From: Diplonema papillatum
Taxonomy: Eukaryota; Euglenozoa; Diplonemea; Diplonemida; Diplonemidae
NCBI GenBank assembly: GCA_030068145.1
Contig: JAPJBO010000977.1
Span: forward strand, 18,245-82,244
Reading direction: 5' to 3'
DNA: 64,000 nucleotides
Below are positions 33,018-47,000 of this stretch, piece by piece (the stretch's first letter is position 1; each line of letters opens with the position of its first letter). The notes beneath the pieces are model-generated. The model did no database searches. It worked only from the letters and a program-made list of their open reading frames with translations, and had not been told where the DNA came from. Made by a program: the position numbers and the translations under genes.

Positions 33018-36000
33018 CTGCGCCAAGACACCACAACGAGAGCCGCAGGAGCAGCGGGCAGCCGGGGATGCCGGCTGATATGGCTGGCGGCGGCTGCGGC
33101 GGCGGCGGCAGTGGCCGCGTTCGATGACGCGGACGGGTTGAACTGCGGGCTGTGCGGCGATGGCGTGTGCGGTACGTTCGACGCCGCCGCGCAGCGGTGC
33201 GCCTGCGAGGGCGGCTTGACCGGGCCCCGCTGCGCTGCGCCGTGCGAGGCGGGGCGGACGGGCGCCTTCTGCAACGAGACGAGGGCGCCGCTGAGGGCGG
33301 TCTTCCCTGTCTCCTTCACGTACTCCCGCGGCTCGTACGCGTCGCCGGCGTGGCCGGTGGTGCCGAACTCCGAAGTCAACGTCACCGTCGTCCCGTCGTC
33401 CCCAGCGTTCTCTGCAACCATGTTTCACCTCGAGGCCCGCAGGCTCCTCGCACAGCCCACGGCCCAGCCCGCGTCCTCGGATCTGACGCCTTTGTCCTCA
33501 ATCGCCTCTGGCGACTCGTCTCTCACCTTCGTGTCAGGTCCCACCTCCAATGCTGAAGTCGCTCAGAGAAACGCGTCGACTGTATCCGGGGAGCGTTCGT
33601 TGAGCTTCGTTTTGAAGTTCAACCAAGCGACGACCGAGGCGCTCATACCGGAGCTCTGGCAGTGCAGGGACCCGCTGACTGAGGAGCAAAAGAAGGCGCT
33701 CGACTTGCTCAAGGCGAGCACCGACGGGAAGACGTGGACGGCGGTCATCGACGACTTCGTCCGGACCAGCGAGGCGTGCTGGAAGGCCGCGTCGGCGCGT
33801 TTGGTCGGGTCGTCCGCGCAGGGCGCGGCGCAGACCGCGGCGCTGCTGTTCAGCTTCGGCAGTCTGGCGATCACGGAGCCTGGGCGGTTCCGCGTCGCGT
33901 TCCGGCTGGCGGGCAGCGGGCAGGCGGCCGCGGTTTCGGGGCCGGTGGAAACGGTGCTCCCGCCCTGCGGGGCGCCGGGGCTCTGGCACGAGGTCGACGC
34001 GTGCGTCTTCGACTGCCGGGCCGGCGGGCTCGCCGCTTCGGGCGCCGGCAGTGCGCCGCGGTTTGCGGCGGCGCCCGAGCCGGTGGCGTGCGTGCGGACG
34101 CTGCCGCGCAGCGCGCGCTTTCTGACGGTGCGGCTCGCGTCGCCGGCTGTCTTCTCGGCCGACCTCGCGGTCACGCTCTACCAGCCGCTGGCCACCGCGC
34201 CGGCGCTGTGCTGCGCCGGCGGCGCGCACTGCCTCGAGGCCGCCGGGTCCGGCCCCGTCACCCACGGCGCCACGACGCTGCGGTGCGCCTGCGAAGGGTT
34301 CGAGGGACACCTTAACGGGTACCCGGCGACCCGCGCCGACGCCGACGCCGCGAAGGTGTGCACGCCGTGCGCGACCGACGTCTCCGGGAGCGTCTGCGCG
34401 GCGGCGGCGGCGGTGGGGCTGGTCGTCAGCGATGAGGACCGCGACATCGCGTCGGGTGCTGAACGGATCGTGGCGTTGGAGGTCAGCCCGCAGACCGCGT
34501 TCACGGTCGAGCTGACGGTGCCATCTGGCGACGTCGACGCCTCCGTCGGCTTCGCGCAGTGCCCTGGACAGGTCCCGGCGAGCCCGGCCTCGTCGATCAC
34601 CGTCCCCTGCAGCGGGCACGGCGCGTGCATGCTCGGCGACCTGTCCTCTGGGCAACCCGCATACTGCTCGTGCGCGGATGGGTATGAAGGCCCCGCCTGC
34701 GACGAGCCCTGCTGCAGCGGGCACGGCGCCTGCGGCGAGAGCGGGTGCGCGTGCGCCGCCGACGGAGCCTCCGGGTTCTGGGCCGGCGGCGCGACCCGTT
34801 GCGGCGGCGGGCCGTGCTCGGCGCCCGGCGGCGCGCAGCGGACGCCGGCGGACCACTGCGTGTTCGCGGCCCACGGCGCCGCGTACGCCGGCTGCGGCGC
34901 GAACGGCAGCGACGCCGCGTTCCCCGCGGCAGACCCCGCCAGGGTGTGGGTGTCGTGGCGAGGGCTCGAGGCGGCCGGCGGCGCGGAGGTCGACTACTTC
35001 GGCATCACGTACGAAGAGGTGCGGGCTGACCCGCGGTGCTACGCTCCGCAACGGGTGACCGTGTACGCGACGAACCCCGTCGACGCGACGGCTCCTTCCC
35101 CGGCCGATGTCGGCGCGTGGCAGTCGGGACTGCCGTGCGGCGTGGTGCTGTCCCGGGTGCTCGCCGCCGGCGCCGCGTGTCCCGCCGATTCGACGTGGGA
35201 CTCCGCGGCCTCGCAGTGCCGGTGCGACGAGCGCAGCCTCTGCGCGTGGGGTAAGTGCGTGCCTCTCGGCGACGACCGGTGCGGTTCCCCCGCGGAGAAC
35301 GGCACGTGCAGCAGCGCGTGGCCCTGGGTCCGGACGGTGGCCGTCGACGGCTTCTGCCGCTGCCCGACGGTGCAAGCGGACAACGACGAGCTGACCGCGT
35401 TCGTGTGCGACGACGGCGTCTGCGTCGAGCAGGTCTCGCGGCTGTCGTACCGGTGGACCCAGGAGCAGCTCGCGGGGCTCCGGCACTGGGACAACGCGAC
35501 GAGCCCCGACATGCAGTGGGCAGGAGTCACCGGCTCCGCCCGGTTTCTGCACGAAGTCACGTCCTTCGTGCAGCACGAGCCCGCAGCCGACGGCGGCGTC
35601 CGGGAGATCGACGCGACGGCGTGGGCCTCGAAACTGTACGAGGGTCTCCGCTTCGGGACCTTCGACCTCTCGTTCGTGCTGGTCACCGAGCCGCTCGCGG
35701 GTTCGGGCGCCGGCGCCGACGCCTGCCAGCCGGCCGTGAAGGCGGGGTCGGTCGCGCTGGTGACCAAGCTTCGGGAGGGCGGGGGGCGGTCGCGGCTGTT
35801 TTTTGCCGGAGAGGCGCCCGGGCGCTCGGCGGCGCAGAGCAGCCACCCGTACTACGCCCTGTGGACGGCCGACGGCGGCGCGGAGCTCGCCGTGGGCGAC
35901 GCCGCCGGCGTGCGGGAGGTCAGGCGGTACGAGGCGGTGGAGGCGCGGCCGGCGGCGGACGAAGGCGTGTGCGACGAAGTGTCCGCCATCAACGCTACGA

Positions 36001-39000
36001 GGCCGACGACTGACTGCGCGTGCGGGAAGCGCGCCGACGAGACGGCGATCGGCGGGCGGTGTAACTGCCCGCAGGACACCTTTTTCCAGGACCCGGCGGA
36101 CTTCGTCCAGGTCGGGAGCCACATGTTCTTCCTCGCAACCGCCGACTGGGAAGGCGTTCCGCCCGACGGATCCGCGCCGTGCGACAGCGATTCGACGGCG
36201 AAGCCGTTCCAAGGCTCGCGCGAGATCTTCTACACGAAGGGCCTGCCGCAGACGCGGCAGGCCCGGGCGGCCGCCGTGCGCTCCGACGTGCGGCTCGGGT
36301 CGTCAGCGTACCCCGTCCTCTCCGCCGAGCGTACCGAGGCCGAAATCCGGGAATCCGTGCTCGGCATGCAGGTGTTCACCCGCGCGAAGGAGCTGGTGAA
36401 GGCGCGGAACCCCGCCTGCGGGTTGCCAACCGCCTTCGACCCCTGCCCGGGCGACCCGCAGCACTACCCCGAGATGCTGGTGTTCGCCGCCGCCCCCGGC
36501 GGCGGCGATCCGGTTGCCGTCGAGCTGGGCGCGTCGCTGCAGCCGACGGTGCGCTCGGAGCTGCTCCCGCGGGTGCTCGCGCTGCCGCTCTCCGCGGCCG
36601 GCGTGCCGGCCGCCGGAGTCGCCCCGGTGCACGCGGCGCCGAACGTGCAGTTCCCGTCGTACCTAACACCCATCCCCGCGTCGCCGGAGGCGACGCGGAT
36701 CTTCTTCCTGGGCCAGGCGCGCCGCGCGTTCCTCCCGGCGAACTACTCGCCCCTCGGCGCGTCCCGCGGGTACGGTGCCGCCGTCAGCGGGCACCAGTAC
36801 GTCGTTCCCACCCGGCTCTCCGTCTTCGTCTCCGACGGCACGGCCGCCGACGCCCGCGAGCTGGTGGCAGCCAGCGGCGTGAACGTGAAAAGCTGCGAGC
36901 ACCAGCAGGGACACCCGGGCTTCGTGCACTTCAAGGACGCCGTTTACTTCGTCTTCGACGACGGAGACGGCACCGGGCCCCAGTTGTACCGGCACGACCT
37001 CGCGGCGCCGGCTTCCGCGGCGGCGAAGATCGAATTGGGGGTCTTGCGGGCGGTGAACGCGACGCACGACGCGGTTGTCGCGCTGAAGCCGTGGCTCCCG
37101 CCGCTGAACAAGGGGTACTTGAAGCTGCAGGTCGTGCCCGGCGGCGAGTTCTTGGTGCTCGGCCTCGGCTCGCCGGCGCGCGGGTGGGAAGACGAGGACG
37201 GGAACCCGTCGGGGAACGGGTGCCTGCCGGCGAAAACGTGCGGGTTGAAGCCGCACAGCTTCCGCAAGGCCTTCCCTTGCTTGAACGCCACGAGGGGGCG
37301 GGTCGAGCTCTGGCGGTGGGACGGGAACGCGAGCTTTTCCGAAGAAGGCGCGCACCTCACCCGCATCGCGCACCCCCCGGCTTCGCCGAATTTTGCGTCC
37401 GGCGCGACGGACCCGAAGTGGCTGCACGCGACGAAGGACGGGCTGTTCTGGGTCGCGCACGAAACCGGGATGACGCACATGGGCGCGTTCCTGAATCGGT
37501 CCGTCGACGGCGTCGTGTACCCGGCGGACCAGTTCGTCGACAGGGAGAGGCAGACGGTGTACTTCGCGCCGTTTTCGACGCTTTCGGAGGGCGCGGCGAC
37601 GACGCTCGAAGCGCGCGGCGTGTGGTCAACAGGGGTCCCCGCGGAGCCGTTCCAGTGGACGAACTGGGGCGGGCACGTCTACTTCTGGAGCCACGACCCG
37701 GCCGAGCTGGCGGAGGCGTACGACGCGTTCGACAGTGCGGCGGGCTCCTGCTTCCCGCCGGGGCGGCTGCAGGACGTGGTGTACCGGGATGACATCGGGC
37801 GGCTGCAGTTTTCGAAGGTCATGTCGGGGGTCAACGTCCCGGCGTACGCCGGCTGCGGCCGGAACTTGTACCGGATGCGCAGCGACGGCACCGCGGCGCC
37901 GGAGCTCGTCCGCGCGGGCACGCCGAACGACGGCGTCGGCGTCCCGCGCACGCAGTGCTGCGGCACCACCTTCGCGTCGGGGATCCCGTCGGCGAACTGG
38001 CCCAACGCCTCCGGCTTCACCATGTCGGACGTCGGCGGGCCGCAGGCCGGGCGCAGCTGCTCGTACGGCAGCGATGGGTGCGAGCCGGACCCGTCGCTCG
38101 GGTACCCCGCCGGCGAGCCCGTCTTCCCGAAGGGCTGTACCCCCTGCTTCTTGCCGCGGGGGTCGTTCCCCGTGCTCAGCGGAGACACCGTTCGCGACTT
38201 TTTGTACCCTTCGTTCACGACGCCGAGCGACACGCTGTACTCGTTGAACACTTCGTGGTCGTACCCGCACACCGGGTGGTGGCACACCGGATTCAACAGC
38301 ATTTGGACGGACGAGCGCGTGAGCCGGGCGGCTGGGGTTGCCGTGAACTCGTCGGGGTATACCGAGGTGGGGAAGTACCACATCCGAGGGCACGAGCTGT
38401 ACCGCCCGGGCGGGTTCGCGTGGCGCGAGCACTGGCCGTCGGTGATGGCCGTGTGGGAGGACGCGGCGCCGGCGGCCCGCGACGACTGCGGTGACTGCGC
38501 CGCAGGGTACTACGGCGCGGGCTGCGCGCGGGCGTGCCCGCTGTCCCCGCGGGCCCTGCTGTGCCCAGCGGAGGACGAGGCCGGCTGCCGGCCGCCGGCG
38601 TGCAGCTGGAACAACGGGAGCCAGGTCTGCGAGTCGGTCACGTGCGACGGGTACCCCTGCGCCGACGGATACTACGGCAACGGCACCTGCCTGTGCCCTG
38701 GGATGGGCTTCGCGTGCCAGGAGGTCGAGCAAGTCACCACGCTCTCGTTTCCCGTCTCAGCAGATGAACCGATCATCGTCGGACCGGAGTGCCCTGCGGG
38801 CTCGCTGAGCAACACGTGCGGCCACCCGACGACCGCTACCTGCAGCATGCTCTTCGACTGCGGTGCCGCCGGTGACGAGCCGTGCTGCGGGCGCGGCCCG
38901 GAGCCGATGCAGGTGTCCGGCAGCCGCTGGGTGCTGCTCTCGTTCTTCAACGTCGAGGTGCCCGCCGGCTCCGTCGCGTCCGCGACCCTGAAGCTAGTCG

Positions 39001-42000
39001 AGCAGGACGGCGGGGGCTGCGATACCCGCGCGGACATCGCCGTCGACGGCTGGGTCGGCGGCGCCGCGCCGGACGCGATCGCAGCGGCGATGGAGTCGAC
39101 CCTCAGCTTCCAAGCCGTCGTTGCCGCGCTCGGCTCGGCCCGGCGGTTCGCTTCTTTCGCGTCGGGCCGCACACAGCAGGCAGCGAGGTACGTGTCCCTC
39201 GACTCGGGTCTCTTCCCCGCCGGCGGCACCGTCAACGTGACGCTGGTCCTCCGCGCGGATCCTAGCACGCAAGACGGCGCGTGCGTGCCGTTCTACGCCG
39301 CGCGGGAGTCCCGAAGCGACTGGGCGGCCTTCTGCGCGGCCGGCGGCGGCCGCTGCGTCAATGGCGCGGCGCCCGGCGGCCGGAACGAGCGGGTGCCGGC
39401 GCGGCCCGCCGACGCGTCGTGGCTCGTCCTCGACGTGCTGCCGCCCGCTTCCCCGGGCAGCCGGCGTGCCCCGTCCGCCCTCAGCCGCGTGTTCGCGCTC
39501 TTCGGCATGACGACCGGCGACGACCACCCGCCTGCGGCGGCACCGCCGCCAAGGACAGGCAGGGCCGGCGTCGTACAGTCGGCCGGCTTGTCCCTCCGCA
39601 GGGCAACTGCGCTGTCCGCGGCGCCGCCCGCGTTCGGCGCGTTTTCACCGGTGGCGACGCTGCCGCTCGTGTCGGCCCCCGGCTGCACGCTGTCCGGCAG
39701 GGCGGTGAGCGAAACGTGCACCATTTTGACTCCGGGAACCAGTGGGTACGCGGTGGTGCGCCTGACCGCGATCACGTCGTCCAAGTACACGGCGCGCGTC
39801 TCGTACACCCCCCGGGGCACGTACAGCGCGGCGCGGCCCGGTTCCTGCGCCGACGACGAGGCTTCCGGGCACTGGGGCGGCGAGCTCTGCCTCGACTGCA
39901 AGTTCCGGTACAGCGGGGAGAACTGCACAGACTACGTTCCCGCCGTCTGCGACGCGGCCAGCTGCCCGGCGGGGCGGGGGGTGTGCCTGCCGGACTCGGG
40001 CGCGGGGAACACGCGGGTGATGTGCGCGTGCGAGGCCGGGCTGGGCGGCGTCGCGTGCGACATACCTTGCGACGCGAAGACGTGCGCGCACGGCAGCTGC
40101 CGGGAGGACGGCTCGTGCGCCTGCTTCGGAGACGACTCGAACGGCCACTGGGCAGGCGCCGCCTGCGACGCCTGCGTCCGCGGCTTCTTCGGCTCCCGCT
40201 GCGCGCTGCAGTGCTCGTGCAGGTACGGCCTGTGCGACACAACGTCCCCCACCGGGTCGTGTCTCCCGGGAAGCTGTACAAGCCAGTTCGCCGGCGAGAG
40301 GTGTGACGAGTGCGCGGAAGGGTTCTACGGCTCACTGTGCGAAACTGAATGCTCTCCAGCTACTTGTCATCAAGGGTTGTGCGACGCTGGAGGCAACTGC
40401 AAATGCGACGAGGATTCTGGTTTCTACGCGGATCTGAACGGGACGTGTACGGCGGCCTGCTACGACGACACTTGCTCTGGTAACGGGTTGTGCCTTGCGA
40501 GTGACATCGGGCTCGACCCAGCAGCACCTTGCACGTGCTATCTTTCCCCATACGCTGGGTTCTGGGACGTCGCGACCAACTGCACGACTTGCAAGCCTGG
40601 GTTCTGGGGTGTGAACTGCACAGACCCGTGCGACTGCAACTCAGCCGGGTTATGCGACCTCGTGACGGGGGTCTGCGCCTGCTACGACGACGACGTGAAC
40701 GGGCGCTTCCACGGGGAGCGCTGCGAGCGGTGCCAGGAAGGGTATGCCGGGGACTGCACGTCGAGGGCCACGACCGTGTCGGGTCCGAGGATCGGGAAGG
40801 CGTACTCCATCGACGGCGCGGAGGTTGTGCCGAAGGCGGAGGCCGCGCGGGTGGCCGGTTCTCTGTTTTACACGACGGCCGACGACGTCGAAGCGCGGGC
40901 CGCCGGCACGTTCGCGGAGAAGAGCCTGGCCGACGAGGAAGACCGCATCATCGCGGGAACGACGGAGGAGGTCATCTTCGCGTCGTCAGGCAGGCGGAAG
41001 GGAGCCAGCCGGTCGCTCATCGTCGACGTTTGGGCGAAGACACTGGGACCCTCCATCGACTTCAGAGGGAAGGCCGCACGGCAGTTCGCAGTGCACACGC
41101 GGAGCCCTACCAACGCGTTGTTCGGGCGGAGTGTTCGCGGCATGTTCCAAGACGGCCCGTACTTCTTCTTCGTCGTGGCCGACGACTCCCGCTCGTACAT
41201 TGGCAGGACGTGGGCGGTGTACAGCGAAGCGTGCCCGCTGTGCCTGCACCCTGAAAACGTCGAGGTAGGCCTGCAGCACCTGGACGCCGACAAGGCGCCG
41301 TACGACTTCGCCGCGTCAAAGACGTGCAGCGTCGGCTGCCCGGTCGGACAGCAAGTACTGGTGTCCCGCCGCGACGCGCCGGGGGCCCCGATCCCGGAGC
41401 AGCCAGGGCTGATCGTCGCGATCAACGCGACCAGCCGGCGGCCGTGGGTGGTGCTGGAGTCCGGCGCGCCGTGCGATGCTGCCGCCGCCGAGTGCCTGCC
41501 GGGACACCCGCGGGCGCACCTCCTGCAGAATTCGGGCATCCGGCCGCTGGTCGCGGTTGCTTGGCTTCGGCCCACGGACGGCGCGGCCCGCGCCGCCGCC
41601 GCCGGGGCCGCCTCGCAAAGCTACGAGATCGTCGCGTGGAAGTTCGAGCCGGCGGGGCGTGCGGTGCACGCCGTCGTCCTCGAATCAGACGTTCTCGCCA
41701 ACGGGACCCGAATCCCCGCCGTCTACCACCTGCAGCGCGTGCCCACTGCCGGGTTCGAGGCGTTTTCGACACCGTCCCCAACGCCATCCCTGCGTCTCAC
41801 CCACTTCGACCCGACCGTCTCGAACGCTCGCGTCGACACTCTGCACGTGTACGCGGAGCCGGGGACGGGGGAACCGGTGGCGTTGGTGTTCGGGCTGGAC
41901 ACCCGCGGGCTGCCGGTGCTGCAGAAGATCAACCTGCCGAGCGCGGGGCGCCCGGGGTACAAGGTTGTGTTCTCGGTGACGCCCGGCGTCTGCTCGGCGG

Positions 42001-43784
42001 TGGTGTGCCGCCGGCAGGAGGCCGTCGTGCCCCTGCGCGGTCTCCGCGCCGCGCGGAACGAGACGGCCGTCGCCGGCGACGAACACGCGGTCCTCCTCTT
42101 CGCGCGGTCCGAAGCGGCGCCGGGGCTCACCCGGTACGCCGTGCAGCGGCTGGACCTCGCGAACCTGAAGGAGCAGAGCGTCGCGCCGCTGTTCGGCCAC
42201 GGGTACTGCTCCCAGTTCGACTCGAACGCCACGGCGTGCGAGTCGGCCCGGTGCGTGTGGGGGGCTTCGGAAGCGCGGTGTGGGCGGCCGGTAGCGGGCG
42301 TAGTCGGTGATTCCGGGCTGATGCAGGGGATTGGGTTCGCGTCGTTTGACCCGGATTTCGGGTTCGTGTACTTCTCTGTCGGTGCGGAGAACGCGGCGTC
42401 GCCTTCGCTTGTCTTCAAGGTAGACGCGTTGTCGCTGCGGGCCGTCCTGCAGCGGCGGATGGATTACGGGCACGTTGCCACCGAGGTGGAGGCTCTCGTC
42501 GCCGGGCACTTCGACCGCCCGCGGCGGGCGCTGCTCGCTCTGACGCACTTTTCGCGGACGTCGATCGCGGTGATCCCCGCGTACGACACGGTGAGCATCT
42601 CGCCCGACGTCGCGGACGCGCCGATCGCCGGCACGCTGGTGACCGTCAAAGGCGTCGGGTTCACCTCGCTGCGCGGCGCGTTCCACCCGGCCTGCTCGAT
42701 GGGCCCGTCGGTGTCGTCCGGGGCGTTCGAACTCATCGACGGCGAGCTCGTAGTCGTGTGCACAGCAGCAGTCCCCGAGACGTACACGGCGTGCAACTGG
42801 CTCGCCCTGGAAGTCGCCACGAACCGAGCGGACCCCCGCTGGACGGAAACCGGGACCCTCGTGAAGCGCATCAACACCGCGCTGATCCTCTCCCTCAGCA
42901 CCGAGCGGCGGGACAACGGCTCGTGGGTCGCCATACCGGACCCGGAGGCGGCGGTGGCGATGCCGGGGCCGCTGGAGACGCCGTGGGGCACCGGCGCGGG
43001 CGGCGACTTCCAGCTCATCAAGACCGTGCAGGCGGTAACGACCGGGCCGTTCGACCGGAGCGTCGTGGTCGCGGTGCACGGCGCCGGCTTCTTCGAGTCG
43101 CCGAACGTGCGGTGCAGCTTCGGCGCGAACGTGACGGCACCGGCCACCGTCGTCTCGGCCATCCGCCTGCTCTGCCTGCAACCCCGGCTGGCGGAGCCCA
43201 TGCGGACGACCGTCGAAGTGACGCTGGACGGGCAGGTCTTTTCGCGGAACCGCAGGCCGTACTACGCGGTCGGCGACGCCGTCGCGATCGAGGCGTTCTA
43301 CACGTGCAGTCCGTTCGCCGACGCGTGCACGAGCGGCCGGCTCGGGACGGTGGGCAGCGGGCGGGTGGTGACGCTGGACCCGGTGGTGGTCATCTTCAAG
43401 GACTCCGCGGGGACGTTCGTCGGGTCGGTGTGGACGAAGGGCACCGTCGGGAACGTCTCCCTGCAGGCGTCGGCCGGCGGCCTGCCGCTAGCCGGCGGCT
43501 CGCTGTCGAAGCCGCCGGTCGACGGGCGCGTCGTCTTCGAAGATCTCCGCCTCGAACTGCCGCTGGCGGGGACTTACACGCTCACCTTGAGTTACTCCGA
43601 CGCAGAGCTGCCGGTGCCGCTTGTGGCGCAGCTGCCGCTGACCGTCTCCGGGGGCGCGCCGCATCGCATCGTCATGCTCTCCGGGCCTCCTGCGTATTCG
43701 AACAACCGCGCCAAGCTCACGGTGCAGCCGAGCATCCGCATCCTCGACGTGGCGGGCAACGCCGTCACTGACGGGGAGCTCACG
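33018..43784 (+). CDS. Giant EGF/IPT surface protein, exon A
   Basis: This exon of 3,589 codons starts after a TTTGACAG acceptor at 33010-33017 and ends at a GTGTGT donor (43785). After a hydrophobic Ala-rich stretch come an EGF-like unit (about residues 42-85) and an EGF pair near 528-600 (CSCADGYEGPACDEPCCSGHG). Residues about 940-1810 have ELWxxDGT/hyalin-like blades (SVFVSDGTAADARELV, NLYRMRSDGTAAPELV). More EGF modules lie at about 1820-1895, and a laminin-EGF run of about seven at 2277-2582. Two IPT/TIG immunoglobulin-like domains lie near 3190-3255 and 3337-3417 (VVVAVHGAGFFESPNVRCSF). All of this should be extracellular. Signal peptide and start codon are not in view. Exons B to E complete the protein; adhesion or recognition is the likely role. 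High GC over long open frames supports coding. Confidence 0.8.
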
Positions 43785-44086
43785 GTGTGTGGCGCTTCGC
43801 GTTTTTTGTTATTTGTATAAGCACTTGCTCAGCAGGAAATACCAGTTGCGAAATCTCAAATAGTAAATGTGCCGTAGCCCAGTGGCGGGCGTGAGCGTTC
43901 AACGAAAAAGACCGCCTCGGTCGAAATGAGCGCAAGGCACATGAAATGTTGGTATCACAAACTACCAGGCCACCGCAAACAGATTTCTTACCGTTTCTAA
44001 CGGCACCGACACCAACGACTCCCCATGCATGAAGAGGCAGTGCTCTGCCTTAACATTAAACTAAGATTTTCCCCCCTTACTTGCAG
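43785..44086 (+). other. Giant gene intron A/B (phase 0)
   Basis: The intron runs from GTGTGT at 43785 to TTGCAG at 44081-44086. It contains a copy of the hairpin repeat at 44022-44079 whose CCCCCC terminus abuts the acceptor, so the repeat supplies the pyrimidine tract. Confidence 0.75.
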
Positions 44087-47000
44087 GTGGTCGCCAGCTT
44101 CGGAAACTTCCCCGGCGACCTTCGAGGCCCGGACGGGACCCCGTGGATCGAAATCCGGAGCGGCGTCGGCCACCTGGCCGGGACCGCGTACGACTTCGAA
44201 GGCCTCGAAGTCAGGGCCGCGCCCGGCGCGCCGATCCGCGGCCGGAGGCTGCAGTACGTGCAGCGGGGACTCGCAGTAGAGCAGCTCGACTTCGACCTGC
44301 TGTTCACCGTGCACGACGCGCGCGGCCCGGTGGAGGGCCTGAACACCCTCTCCAGCACGCTGCACATGGTCGACTGCTCGACGGATTACGTCGGGAATTC
44401 GAAGCTCTCCTGGATCGAGCCGGAGGAACAACCGGCGTTTTCCACAGCCCCGATCATCGTCAAAGGCTGGGAATTCCGTGACGTCGGTGACCATGGGCAG
44501 TACAAGTGCCAACTGTACGAAGCATCGACCAACGTTTTGCTCGGAAGCGTCGACGCGACGTACCTCGACTCTTGCTCTGTGTCATGCTTGCCGCCGAGCA
44601 CCGTCAGAAACCACGCCGCGATGTTCCGAGTGGTCCCGGTACTGTGCTGCGCGGACGCGCCGTGCCCGCAGACCGCCGAAGAGGAGGCGAACTGCATGCC
44701 GGAGGAGCTGCCGTCGTTCAACTCGTTCAACATGTCCCTGCGGAAGATCAACTTCTACCACCGGTACGTCGGCCAGCCCGTCACCCTGGGCGTCTGGAAC
44801 TTGGTGCGCAGCCTCCCAGACGCAAAGCTGGAGTACCACCCATACGACGACGCGTTAGAGGTGCAGGCTTTGGTCTCGCAGCAGGTTCAGCTGAGCCCGT
44901 CGAAATCGCTGGGCGCGCGGCTGTCGAAGTCCGGAGATTACCTGTACAAGCAGTACGAAAGAGACGACTTCGAGTACTCTCTTTGGCTGCATTCGGACTC
45001 GATCGTCAACAAGGAAACGGTGCTCCGTGCGGACGAGCACGTGACCATTGCAGGGGCCCGGTTTTGGAAGCCGAACGACTGGCAGCACGCGTCGACGGTC
45101 AGCCTGCTCGAAAGACACCTGCCGGAGACGTCGTTCCGCGTGGCCCTGCTGGACGACGCGGTCGGGCTGCACAACTGGCAGGGCAACTGGGTGGCCGACC
45201 AGAACGTCATCCGCGACGGCGTCGCGCTCTCGTCGCAGGTGACCATCCGTGTGACGCCGCTGCTCACGGCCGAGGACCCGGCGACCGGCCGGAAGCTCGG
45301 CAGCGTCCGCCCGGCGGACAAGCGGTTCCACTGCGTTTTCTCGGTGAACGGCGGGCCCGACGTCGACGAGCTCTACTCCGCGGAGATGAACCACTCGCGC
45401 GCGGTGTTCGAAGGCGTCGTGCTGCGGAGCCCGGCGAAGGGGACCTACCGGGTGCTGTTCCAGCACTCAAACAGGTTGATCCGCGACGTCGAAGCGACCA
45501 TCCGGATCCTCGAAGGCCTCCCGGACAGGGTCGTCTTCGACGACGAGAAGTACCCTCGCGGGGTGCACGGCGTCCCGTCCAACACGCTCACGAACGCCCG
45601 CGAGCTCACCAGGCAGCCGCGGTTCCGGCTGCTGGACAAGGCGGACAACACGCTGACCGACCTGCCGTCGAACCACGACATCCGGGTTCGGGTGAAGGGC
45701 ATCGCACCTTCTTGGCCAAGGTGCCTGCCAGCGGTCGCGTGCGACCCGTCTGACGACGCCTGCGAACAGCCGGATCCGTCGGCCCCCGGCATGTGGGGCG
45801 TGCGGGATCCTGTCAACCCGGGGGTCTGCTTGTGGAACACGCCGGACCTCTCGGACACGTCGGCGACCGCGGCGGCGCGGCGGAGCCAGTACGACCCCGT
45901 CTTCGACTCGAGCGGGATCGCGGCGTACGGGCTGTCGTCCGCGGCGATGAACATCTGGGCCTCGCGGGAGGGCGCCGGCTACGCGGTCACCTTCGCGTTC
46001 TACGGCGCCGGCCTCGAGCAGTTCGGGTACGCGCTGCCGGACCTGACGACGGCGGTGCCCATCGTGGCCGCGCAGTGCCCGGGGAACTGCCCCGTGGGGG
46101 ATAAGGCGTGCTGGTTCGAGCCGACGTTCGTCAATGCGGAGGTCGACGCGGCAAGCGTCGGCGAGACGCTCGTCATCTACGGCGACTACTTCGACGTGGC
46201 CACCGCGGGGCGGGCCGCCGACGAGCTGCGGGTGGAGCTCGACTTTTTCGTCAACCAGACGCACCTCGTCTGCCAGGTGCAGGCGACGCTCCGCGACGCC
46301 TGCAGCTTGGTCACCGTCGTGCCGACCTGCGAGTACCTGTGCGTCAACCTCCACCCGCCCGAGGAGTATTCAGCCGCAGACCGCGAGAGCTGCTGTAAAA
46401 CCGGCTTCAAAGCGGACGAAGCCACGCTCTGCGTCTCGGCCGCCGTCGCCACCCTCTCCGCGCCGACCACTCAACGGCGGGCAGTCAGTCTCGATGTAGA
46501 TCCCGCCGGGAACCATACGATCGCTCCTCTGGTGGATGACGGCGTCGGTGAAACCCTGTTCGCCGCCCACCACCGGGCCTTCGCCGTGCTTTCAGAGGCG
46601 GTCAACCCGTTCGCCTCCCCGGCGATCACTTCGCTGAAGGTGGCGACGACCTGCCCGTCTGCGTCCGACTGCTCGGCGCCGCTGTCGACGGCACGCGCCT
46701 CGACCGGGCCGCCGAAGGTCGGACAGGCGACCCAAATAGGCATGGCCGAGAGCGAGCTCGCGCTGTCGGCCGTGGACCGCACCCACCGCTCGTCGTCGCT
46801 GGTGGGTCCGATCGCCGTCACGGTCACGACGAAGGACACCAGCGGAAACGACGTCTGGGCGAAGGACCAGCAGACGCGGCGGGTGCGCCTCACCCTGCAG
46901 AAGCGCATCGGGGCGGGGCTCCGGGACTGGCGGGGAGCGGACTGCTCGCGCGCCGAGTGCCTGCCGCACGCGGATCGGTCGCCGGCGCGCTGCGAGGACC

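Noticed and set aside
33534..36212. 892-codon open frame on the minus strand
   Set aside because: It is antisense to exon A in very GC-rich DNA, has low-complexity Arg/Ala/Gly composition and no domain; the plus frame has clear EGF modules.
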